Source: VMCP01 sp964408945
GTDB taxonomy: Bacteria > Bacteroidota > Bacteroidia > NS11-12g > UBA955
Reading direction: 5' to 3'
Length of the DNA: 24,401 nt
Assembly (NCBI GenBank): GCA_964408945.1
Contig: CAYPBJ010000034.1
Location: 1-24,401, forward strand
Both the position numbers and the translations under genes were made by a program. This document shows positions 15,442 through 21,597 of this stretch, one piece after another. Each line of letters opens with the position of its first letter. Position 1 is the first letter of the stretch. The notes below the pieces were generated by a model. It was not told the DNA's origin and did no database searches. It saw nothing but the letters and a program-made list of their open reading frames with translations.

Positions 15442-16508
15442 TACCATTTCTTAATTTTCAACCCATGCATTCCCAAATTAGGGAGGAAATGCGTAAAGTA
15501 TTTGAAAGGGTTTATGATGGATATTGGTACATACAGGGTAAAGAATTAGAGGCGTTTGAAAAAGAATATGCTCTTCTAAATCAGACCAATTTTGCTGTGG
15601 GAGTGAGCAACGGATTGGATGCTTTGGTATTATCATTAAGAGCTCTTGGAATTGGGCCTGGTGATGAGGTGATTGTCCCGTCGAATACTTATATAGCTAC
15701 TGCGTTGGCAGTATCTCAAGTGGGTGCAACACCCGTCTTTGTGGAGCCTCGTATGGAAACTTACAATATCAATCCAGAATTGATTCCATCGAAAATCACA
15801 AAAAGAACCAAAGCCATAATGCCGGTGCATTTGTATGGTCAGGCATGTGAGATGGACGAGATTATGGAAATTGCGAAAAACCATAACTTATTTGTAGTTG
15901 AAGATAACGCTCAAGCACACTTGAGTTCATTCAACGGGAAACTGACCGGGTCATTTGGTGATATCAATGGTACGAGTTTTTATCCGGGTAAAAACTTGGG
16001 TGCATTGGGAGATGCTGGAGCAATAACAACTAATAATGAGGAATTGGCCAATAGAATCAAGCGATTGCGCAATTACGGCTCTGAGGTAAAATATTACAAC
16101 GAAGAAATAGGATATAATAATCGTTTAGATGAGATGCAAGCAGCTTTTTTGAGGGTAAAATTGAATTACTTGCAAGATTGGACTCAACAACGAAAGGAAA
16201 TTGCTTCTTGGTATAATGAAGTTTTAAAAGATAAAAATTGGATTTTGCCACAAGTCCATCCGGACGCTGATCATGTATATCATTTGTATGTGATTAGAAC
16301 ATCGAACAGAGACCAAGTTGCTGAAGAGTTAAAGCAAAAGGGAATTCAAACGATGATTCATTATCCTATTCCTCCGCATTTGCAGAAAGCATATGGACAC
16401 CTAGGGTTTAAAAAAGGAGATTTTCCGATTGCTGAAGAGATTGCGGACACTTGTTTGAGTTTGCCTATTTGGCCAGGTATGGATACCACTAAAAATTGGT
16501 ATGTCTGA
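15438..16508 (+). CDS. DegT/DnrJ/EryC1-type sugar aminotransferase (FdtB/QdtB-like)
   Basis: PLP-dependent aminotransferase placing an amino group on C3 of the keto-sugar made by the ketoisomerase. The PLP lysine is Lys185 in F-Y-P-G-K-N-L-G-A-L-G-D-A-G-A. The pyridine-binding Asp is in V-E-D-N-A-Q-A-H (Asp156). The R-N-Y-G-S and N-N-R-L-D-E-M-Q-A-A blocks follow. At 356 residues it ends early: after S-L-P-I-W-P-G-M-D there are only 8 residues, where relatives have a final helix of about 20. The stop lies 8 bases inside the flippase gene. ATG 15438 overlaps the acyltransferase stop. Confidence 0.87.
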   Translation: MIPFLNFQPMHSQIREEMRKVFERVYDGYWYIQGKELEAFEKEYALLNQTNFAVGVSNGLDALVLSLRALGIGPGDEVIVPSNTYIATALAVSQVGATPVFVEPRMETYNINPELIPSKITKRTKAIMPVHLYGQACEMDEIMEIAKNHNLFVVEDNAQAHLSSFNGKLTGSFGDINGTSFYPGKNLGALGDAGAITTNNEELANRIKRLRNYGSEVKYYNEEIGYNNRLDEMQAAFLRVKLNYLQDWTQQRKEIASWYNEVLKDKNWILPQVHPDADHVYHLYVIRTSNRDQVAEELKQKGIQTMIHYPIPPHLQKAYGHLGFKKGDFPIAEEIADTCLSLPIWPGMDTTKNWYV

Positions 16509-17934
16509 TAAATCTAACTCATATAAGAGCATATTTAAAGCAACATCAATCTTTGGAGGAGTACAGATTTTTAATATAATTATTGCCATTATTCGAAGTA
16601 AAGCAGTGGCTGTATTGTTGGGTCCAACAGGTGTTGGACTGTCTGGACTGTTTCAGAATGCAACAGGATTGATAGGATATATTGCATCGTTTGGTTTAAG
16701 CAATAGTGGCACTAAAGCAATAGCAGAAAAAGAAGACAAGAAGGAGATAGTAGGTGTTTTTTTTACATTGATTTTGTTGTCGGGAATTTTGGGCAGTATT
16801 GCTGCTTTCATTTTAGCAGAGCCTTTGGCTGTATCAACTTTCGGAAATAACGAGTACACATCAGAGCTCAGATGGTTATCAATTACAGTATTATTTAATC
16901 AATTAGCCGCTGGTTTCGGGACTATTTTAACCGGGCATAGAGAAATTAAAAAACTTGCCCAGATGAATGTAGCGTTAGGTTTATTGGGGCTTTTGGTTTC
17001 ACTGCCATTGTTTTGGTATCTTAGAAAAGATGGCATTGTACCCTCAATATGGATAAATGCATTCATTTCGGTTGTTTTAGGTTGGTTCTATGTTAAAAAA
17101 ATCAATTATAAACGGACATTTTTAGTACCCGTGAAAGAAGCACTTAATAAGGGATGGGAATTATTGCGTTTAGGTTTATTGATCAATTTAAATGGAGTAT
17201 TGACTTTGTTGGTGGCCTATGTTATAAGGGTTTATATAAGCAGGAAAAGTGGAATGGAGATGGTGGGTTTATATACTGCTTCTTTTGTGATTTTAAATAC
17301 TTACTTTGGTATGGTTTTTAATGCAATGTCAACGGATTTTTATCCAAGTTTAGTAACTCAATCTAAAGATATAACAAGCAGGAATAAACTATTAAATAGA
17401 CAGATAGAAATAGGATTATTGTTACTTTCTCCACTCATTGTATTGTTCGCCATCGGCTCAAAAATATTTATTCAGGCACTATATTCAGCAGAGTTTTTAC
17501 CAATTTGGGGCATATTAGTTGCTTCTCTTATTGGTGTTTTTTTTAAGACGATTGGGTGGGGTTTTGGTTATTTCTACTTGGCTTGCGCTCAACAAAGAGT
17601 CTATTTTAGGAACGAATTGTATTTTAACGGGATTAATTTAATTTTTAGTTTAATTAGTTTTAATTATTGGGGGTTAAACGGGATGGGTGCTGCTTATTCT
17701 TTGATGTATGCGATTTATTCTTTTGTTTTGGCCATTATTGCTATCTCTAAATATAAGGTTACAATAAGCGCGGAATTAATAAGGGTAGGAGTTATACAAG
17801 GAACCTTAGTGGTGTTAACCATAATTTTAATATGGTCTAAAGCGTTGTTAATTTTGCCGATTTTATTAGGATTGGTATCTATTTTGTTTTCATCGATAAC
17901 AATTAAAAAAACTTTAAGTCTTGACCGTGACTAA
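16501..17934 (+). CDS. Wzx-type O-antigen/polysaccharide flippase
   Basis: A 477-residue membrane protein of the MOP exporter superfamily that should flip an undecaprenyl-linked glycan across the inner membrane. About twelve to fourteen hydrophobic segments are visible across the full length, starting with S-I-F-G-G-V-Q-I-F-N-I-I-I-A-I-I-R-S-K-A (about 17-36) and the L-L-G-P-T-G-V-G-L-S-G-L-F motif that is characteristic of O-antigen translocases. A soluble, charged N-terminus is followed by the membrane domain with no added domain. Its ATG lies 8 bases before the aminotransferase stop, and its own end overlaps the glycosyltransferase start by 8 bases. Confidence 0.85.
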   Translation: MSDKSNSYKSIFKATSIFGGVQIFNIIIAIIRSKAVAVLLGPTGVGLSGLFQNATGLIGYIASFGLSNSGTKAIAEKEDKKEIVGVFFTLILLSGILGSIAAFILAEPLAVSTFGNNEYTSELRWLSITVLFNQLAAGFGTILTGHREIKKLAQMNVALGLLGLLVSLPLFWYLRKDGIVPSIWINAFISVVLGWFYVKKINYKRTFLVPVKEALNKGWELLRLGLLINLNGVLTLLVAYVIRVYISRKSGMEMVGLYTASFVILNTYFGMVFNAMSTDFYPSLVTQSKDITSRNKLLNRQIEIGLLLLSPLIVLFAIGSKIFIQALYSAEFLPIWGILVASLIGVFFKTIGWGFGYFYLACAQQRVYFRNELYFNGINLIFSLISFNYWGLNGMGAAYSLMYAIYSFVLAIIAISKYKVTISAELIRVGVIQGTLVVLTIILIWSKALLILPILLGLVSILFSSITIKKTLSLDRD

Positions 17935-18976
17935 AAAATTAAAGATTTTTCATGGTATAATAAACTACGGCACTCAAGCCGGATTGTTCGCACAAGAGTT
18001 GCGAAAGCGACAGTTTATTGCGTGTTCCTTAGGATCCCCGGATCCATATAAAAGGACTGTAGATTTTGAGTTATTGCATGGGGGCAATTTTTTGCAGAAA
18101 ATTTTAAAGCATTTAATCAATTTTTTATTAAAGATTTATTGCTTTTTCAAGTACAATACTTTTCATTTTTATTACGGAAAGACACTGTTTGATTCAAAAA
18201 TAGATCTACCTTTTTATCGTATTTTGGGTAAAAAAGTGGTGATGGAATATTTAGGAAATGATATTCATCTGCATTCGATTTTAGTAGATAGATATAAACT
18301 ACCACCAGAACATTCCTATTCACTAAATATCGAAGAACACGATAAGCAAACCCTTGAAAGGTTTAATTATGAGAAAAAGTTCATAGATAAAATGTTGGTT
18401 TGCTCGCCTTGCTACGCTGAGTTTGCTGATGATGCTGAAACTCTTACTTTAGCCTTAGATATTGACCGTTATGAGTTTAAAGTACCCATTATGGGCGACA
18501 AAATTATTATCATGCACGCTCCTACTGATCGTATTTTTAAAGGTAGTACAATCATTGAAGAGTGTATTGAAAAACTAATAAATGAAGGATATCCTATCGA
18601 GTATAACATGGTTCAAGGAGTCACACATGAACAGCTGATGTTGGAATATCAAAAAGCGAATATATTCATAGATCAAATTTCTACTGGTTGGTATGGTACA
18701 GCATCAATTGAGGCTATGGCATTTGGTGTTCCTACTCTTGTGTTTTATGATCCGTTGTATTCAAAATATATTGACTATTACGATGAAATTGCAGCAATTA
18801 ACATTGATACGGACACTATATATTCCAAATTAAAAGAAATATTAGACCATCCTGAACAATTAGAAGCTCTCTCTCTTAAGATGAGAGCATTTGTTGAAAA
18901 ATTCCACTCTGTAGAGAAGATCACTGATCGCTTGGTCGAAATTTATCAGGAATTACATACCCAAAAACTTGGTTAA
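17927..18976 (+). CDS. GT-B fold glycosyltransferase of the glycan cassette
   Basis: About 349 residues. The N-terminal half begins K-I-F-H-G-I-I-N-Y-G-T-Q-A-G, the glycine-rich first loop of a GT-B enzyme. In the second half the I-M-H-A-P-T-D strand, the V-Q-G-V-T-H-E-Q-L-M-L-E-Y segment and G-T-A-S-I-E-A-M-A-F-G-V-P-T-L match the nucleotide-sugar site of GT4-like enzymes. Donor and acceptor cannot be told; in this cassette it may add the 3-acetamido sugar or another residue to the lipid-linked glycan. The start is GTG 17927, overlapping the flippase stop, or TTG 17921. The 3' end overlaps pth on the other strand by 56 bases. Confidence 0.78.
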   Translation: MTKKLKIFHGIINYGTQAGLFAQELRKRQFIACSLGSPDPYKRTVDFELLHGGNFLQKILKHLINFLLKIYCFFKYNTFHFYYGKTLFDSKIDLPFYRILGKKVVMEYLGNDIHLHSILVDRYKLPPEHSYSLNIEEHDKQTLERFNYEKKFIDKMLVCSPCYAEFADDAETLTLALDIDRYEFKVPIMGDKIIIMHAPTDRIFKGSTIIEECIEKLINEGYPIEYNMVQGVTHEQLMLEYQKANIFIDQISTGWYGTASIEAMAFGVPTLVFYDPLYSKYIDYYDEIAAINIDTDTIYSKLKEILDHPEQLEALSLKMRAFVEKFHSVEKITDRLVEIYQELHTQKLG

Positions 18977-19466
18977 TGGCTTCAGTTATGCCTTTTTGAA
19001 TGGGTTCTTGTTCTTCGGGTTTCCATTTTCCGAGCACAAAATCAACTTGACGGCCTTTTGGGAAGTCGTTGCCGATGCCAAATTTTAGACGGGCGTATTG
19101 GTCAGTTCCGAGTGATGCTTGGATGCTTTTTAGTCCGTTATGTCCGCCGTCGCTGCCTTTCACTCGAAGTCTAAGTTTGCCAAGTGGTAATGAAAGATCA
19201 TCTACAATGATTAATACGTTCTCCAACTTGATTTTTTCTTGTTGCATCCAATAAACCAGGGCTTTACCTGATAGGTTCATATAAGTATTGGGTTTTAAAA
19301 GTAGGATTGTGCGGCCTTTGTGTTTGACTTCGCAAATCCATCCGTGTCTGGAAAGTTCCCAAGTGCTTGTACCTGCTAATTGATCAAGAACATCGAATCC
19401 AATGTTATGTCGTGTGTGTGCGTATTCATCGCCGGGGTTACCGAGTCCAACAATCAAAAATTTCAC
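18921..19466 (-). CDS. pth: Peptidyl-tRNA hydrolase
   Basis: Releases tRNA from peptidyl-tRNA that has dropped off the ribosome. The GTG at 19466 is chosen as the start: it gives the canonical numbering with Asn10 (G-L-G-N-P-G) and catalytic His20 (T-R-H-N-I-G-F), and a TACCTTTG box stands four bases before it. An upstream in-frame ATG at 19484 would add six residues and run through that box. The other active-site block V-D-D-L-S-L-P-L-G with its Asp is at about 88-96, then G-S-D-G-G-H-N-G-L-K-S. Length 181, normal. It is convergent with the glycosyltransferase and their last 56 bases overlap; it is divergent from the B12-binding gene at 19496. Confidence 0.95.
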   Translation of the reverse strand: MKFLIVGLGNPGDEYAHTRHNIGFDVLDQLAGTSTWELSRHGWICEVKHKGRTILLLKPNTYMNLSGKALVYWMQQEKIKLENVLIIVDDLSLPLGKLRLRVKGSDGGHNGLKSIQASLGTDQYARLKFGIGNDFPKGRQVDFVLGKWKPEEQEPIQKGITEAINQVFGYVIPDKFRPSDQ

Positions 19467-19470
19467 GGTG

Positions 19471-19478
19471 CAAAGGTA
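19471..19478 (-). promoter_or_regulatory. TAnnTTTG promoter box for pth
   Basis: On the minus strand this reads TACCTTTG, then CACC, then the GTG start. It is an exact -7 match four bases from the start codon. Its -33 region would lie at about 19496-19503, inside the first codons of the divergent gene; no good TTG is there. Confidence 0.55.
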
Positions 19479-19483
19479 ATTCA

Positions 19484-19491
19484 TATCTTTG
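19484..19491 (+). promoter_or_regulatory. TAnnTTTG promoter box for the B12-binding gene
   Basis: TATCTTTG followed by CAAC and the ATG at 19496: exact -7 match at four-base distance. It lies back to back with the pth box, only five bases apart, so the two polymerase footprints must overlap. Confidence 0.55.
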
Positions 19492-19495
19492 CAAC

Positions 19496-19897
19496 ATGTT
19501 AAATCGTCCGATTCGGGTTTTAATTGCCAAAGTAGGGCTAGACGGTCACGATCGCGGTGCCAAAGTCATTGCGGCTGCCTTGCGTGATGCGGGAATGGAA
19601 GTTATCTATACAGGTTTACGTCAAACGCCAGAGATGGTGGTTCAAACGGCATTGCAAGAAGATGTTGACGCCATTGGAATCAGCATTTTAAGCGGTGCTC
19701 ACAATACGGTTTTCCCAAGAATCATCAGTTTGATGCAGGAAAAGGGTTTGGAAGACGTCTTGTTGTTAGGCGGCGGAATCATTCCTGACGGGGATGCTCT
19801 GGCATTGAACGAACAGGGTGTAGCGAAGTTGTTTCCTCCGGGGACAGAGATGGGGGAGATTGTGGCTTTCATAACTGAAAAAGTCCATAGTCTGTAG
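19496..19897 (+). CDS. Stand-alone cobalamin-binding subunit, methylmalonyl-CoA mutase C-terminal type
   Basis: A 133-residue B12-binding domain. The D-x-H-x-x-G motif that contacts the cobalamin is D-G-H-D-R-G at residues 16-21 (His18 as lower cobalt ligand), followed by I-G-I-S-I-L-S-G-A-H (60-69), L-L-G-G-G-I-I-P (90-97) and F-P-P-G-T (113-117), all typical of the small domain of acyl-CoA mutases. The catalytic TIM-barrel subunit is not in the window, so it probably works with a partner encoded elsewhere in a two-subunit mutase. ATG 19496 is supported by TATCTTTG four bases before. The last four residues V-H-S-L and the stop codon are made by the start of a heptamer repeat array. Confidence 0.87.
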   Translation: MLNRPIRVLIAKVGLDGHDRGAKVIAAALRDAGMEVIYTGLRQTPEMVVQTALQEDVDAIGISILSGAHNTVFPRIISLMQEKGLEDVLLLGGGIIPDGDALALNEQGVAKLFPPGTEMGEIVAFITEKVHSL

Positions 19898-19979
19898 TCC
19901 ATAGTCTGTAGTTTGTGGTCGGTGGTCGGTGGTCTGTAGTCCATAGTCTGTAGTCTATAGGCGGTGGTTGGGAGAGGGT
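19882..19979 (+). repeat. Heptamer tandem repeat array after the B12-binding gene
   Basis: Fourteen 7-bp units in phase: agtccat, agtctgt, agtccat, agtctgt, agtttgt, ggtcggt, ggtcggt, ggtctgt, agtccat, agtctgt, agtctat, aggcggt, ggttggg, agagggt. The consensus is about RGTCNGT. The array begins inside the coding region, supplies its TAG stop at 19895-19897, and fills most of the space up to the hipBA promoter. Confidence 0.95.
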
Positions 19980-19996
19980 AAAATGTTATTTAATGG

Positions 19997-20026
19997 TTGC
20001 AAAATTGGCATTTTATGTTAATTTTG
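19997..20026 (+). promoter_or_regulatory. hipBA promoter with overlapping inverted-repeat operator
   Basis: TTG at 19997-19999, 19 bases, then TAATTTTG at 20019-20026: a full match to the Bacteroidetes -33/-7 promoter pattern with ideal spacing, six bases before the hipB ATG. A perfect 7-bp inverted repeat CAAAATT (20000-20006) and AATTTTG (20020-20026) overlaps it, the arms one base after the -33 box and on the -7 box. The arm centres are 20 bp apart, two helical turns. This is a likely binding site for HipB dimers and autoregulation. Confidence 0.6.
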
Positions 20027-20032
20027 TTATCT

Positions 20033-20320
20033 ATGAGTTACAACGAATATTTATTTGTTAAGTTGGATGGGGAGGTTTTGGAGGAGATTGGAGCTCGATT
20101 GCGAGAACTGAGGAAGCAGCGGAAGATGAGTCAGTCTGATTTGGCTGAGCATATTGGGGTAAGTAGAAAACATATTGGAGATGTTGAATCGGGTAAAGGA
20201 ACATCGTTGCTCATTTTTGTTAAGTTGTTAAAGGTATTCAGCAAGTCAGATAAGTTGTTGGAAATTTTAGAAGGATCGGCGATTTCACCGAAGGAATTAT
20301 TTATAAAAGCACAAAAATGA
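20033..20320 (+). CDS. hipB: HipB-like HTH antitoxin/repressor
   Basis: A 95-residue protein. The helix-turn-helix of the Xre/Cro type is at about residues 16-70: L-R-E-L-R-K-Q-R-K-M-S-Q-S-D-L-A-E-H-I-G then V-S-R-K-H-I-G-D-V-E-S-G-K-G. ATG 20033 is chosen because it follows the promoter at 19997-20026 directly; an in-frame TTG at 19997 would place the promoter inside the gene. The first residues M-S-Y-N-E-Y-L-F-V-K-L form a short extension before the HTH. Its TGA overlaps the hipA ATG (ATGA). By family it neutralises HipA and represses the operon. Confidence 0.85.
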   Translation: MSYNEYLFVKLDGEVLEEIGARLRELRKQRKMSQSDLAEHIGVSRKHIGDVESGKGTSLLIFVKLLKVFSKSDKLLEILEGSAISPKELFIKAQK

Positions 20321-21576
20321 GTGTTGCTCGCGTAACAATTTGGGGCAAGACAGTTGGATATTTGGCGTGGGATGGAGTAAAGCAGGTGGCTATTTTTGAG
20401 CCCGATGATGAATATTTGAATACGGACTTTAATCTAGCGCCGATTTTACATCCCCAGAAAAAAGAAATACTCTACGGAAGTAATTTCCACGAGAAATTTG
20501 GAGGAATGATTCCGATTTTCAAGGATTCTTTACCTGACGCTTTTGGAAATGTCGTTTTTAAAGAATGGTTGGATCAAAAGGGTTTGAGCGAGGGGGAAAT
20601 GAATCCGGTTGAAAGACTCTTATATGTTGGAAGTCGAGGCATGGGAGCATTGGAATATCATGTTGAAAAAGCCAATCCAAATATTATTCAAAACATTGAT
20701 TTAGAAGAACTTTCGCAAATTTCTGATTTTATAATTAAGAGAAAATATCAGGCAGAAGGAGGAGTTCAATCGTTAGAGAACATTTTGAAAATTGGAGCAT
20801 CGGTGGGTGGCGCTCAGGCGAAAATTTTGGTTGCAAAGAAGCAAGGTTCTGAGGAATATTTGGCTGGAGATGTTATCCATCAAGGCGATTTTGATTATTA
20901 TATTATCAAGTTGGGTCATGATATGAGTCAAATTTGGTATCGAGAAAAGAATATTGTTGAATACATTTATAACGAAATCGCCCGGGAAGCCGGATTGAAT
21001 ATCACTGATTATCAAGTGATTGTACAAGGAGAGAGGGTTCATTTTCAAACCAAGCGATTTGATAGAGTGAATAATGTGCGTTGGCATGCTCAAACCGTTA
21101 GTGCTATGGTTGGTTTTTACGGGCGAACCCATGAATTTGGTTATGAAAACATGTTTAAAATGATTGATTATTTACAATTGAACGAAGAGAATAAGAGGCA
21201 ACTTTTTTTGAATATGGTTTTTAATGTTTGTGCATCTAATAGAGATGATCACACCAAAAACTTTACTTTTCTTATGAGTCCTGATGGTGACTGGAGTTTA
21301 TCGCCCGCATATGATTTAACTTATCCGGCAGATCCGTTCCAGAACTTTGGGATGGTACATAAAATAACGGTGAATGGAAAGGATAGAAATATCAACAGGA
21401 AGGACCTGTTAAAGGTTGCTGACAAGGTTGGCATGATTGGGGCCGGAGAGATGATAGATGGTGTGATTTCGGCGGTTGAAGGGTTTCGCGGAAGAGCGAA
21501 AAATTTTGACATTGAAGGAAAAACTATTGATTTGATATGGCTTGAATTAGAGAAAAACCTCATCCGACTGAAATAA
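20317..21576 (+). CDS. hipA: HipA-family serine/threonine kinase toxin
   Basis: A 419-residue type II toxin kinase. E. coli HipA phosphorylates glutamyl-tRNA synthetase and causes growth arrest; the target here is unknown. Visible elements: an N-terminal HipA_1-like domain (1 to about 110, with P-I-F-K-D-S-L-P-D-A-F-G), the P-loop G-A-S-V-G-G-A-Q-A-K (160-169) with Ser162 at the autophosphorylation position, Lys198 in I-I-K-L-G, K-R-F-D-R (246-250), the catalytic loop N-R-D-D-H-T-K-N (308-315), and the metal Asp333 in S-P-A-Y-D-L. All key residues are intact, so it should be active. No integrase or transposase is nearby, but a heptamer array flanks the operon on the left. Confidence 0.9.
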   Translation: MSVARVTIWGKTVGYLAWDGVKQVAIFEPDDEYLNTDFNLAPILHPQKKEILYGSNFHEKFGGMIPIFKDSLPDAFGNVVFKEWLDQKGLSEGEMNPVERLLYVGSRGMGALEYHVEKANPNIIQNIDLEELSQISDFIIKRKYQAEGGVQSLENILKIGASVGGAQAKILVAKKQGSEEYLAGDVIHQGDFDYYIIKLGHDMSQIWYREKNIVEYIYNEIAREAGLNITDYQVIVQGERVHFQTKRFDRVNNVRWHAQTVSAMVGFYGRTHEFGYENMFKMIDYLQLNEENKRQLFLNMVFNVCASNRDDHTKNFTFLMSPDGDWSLSPAYDLTYPADPFQNFGMVHKITVNGKDRNINRKDLLKVADKVGMIGAGEMIDGVISAVEGFRGRAKNFDIEGKTIDLIWLELEKNLIRLK

Positions 21577-21582
21577 TTCGGG

Positions 21583-21590
21583 TAATTTTG
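21583..21590 (+). promoter_or_regulatory. TAnnTTTG promoter box for comB
   Basis: TAATTTTG, exact -7 match, in the short space after hipA. It ends one base before an in-frame GTG at 21592 and seven bases before ATG 21598. No clear -33 TTG at the expected distance. Confidence 0.42.
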
Positions 21591-21597
21591 CGTGAAG

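Noticed and set aside
19367..19495. Upstream extension of the B12-binding protein
   Set aside because: It overlaps pth on the other strand, lacks similarity, and the ATG at 19496 has an exact promoter box four bases before it.
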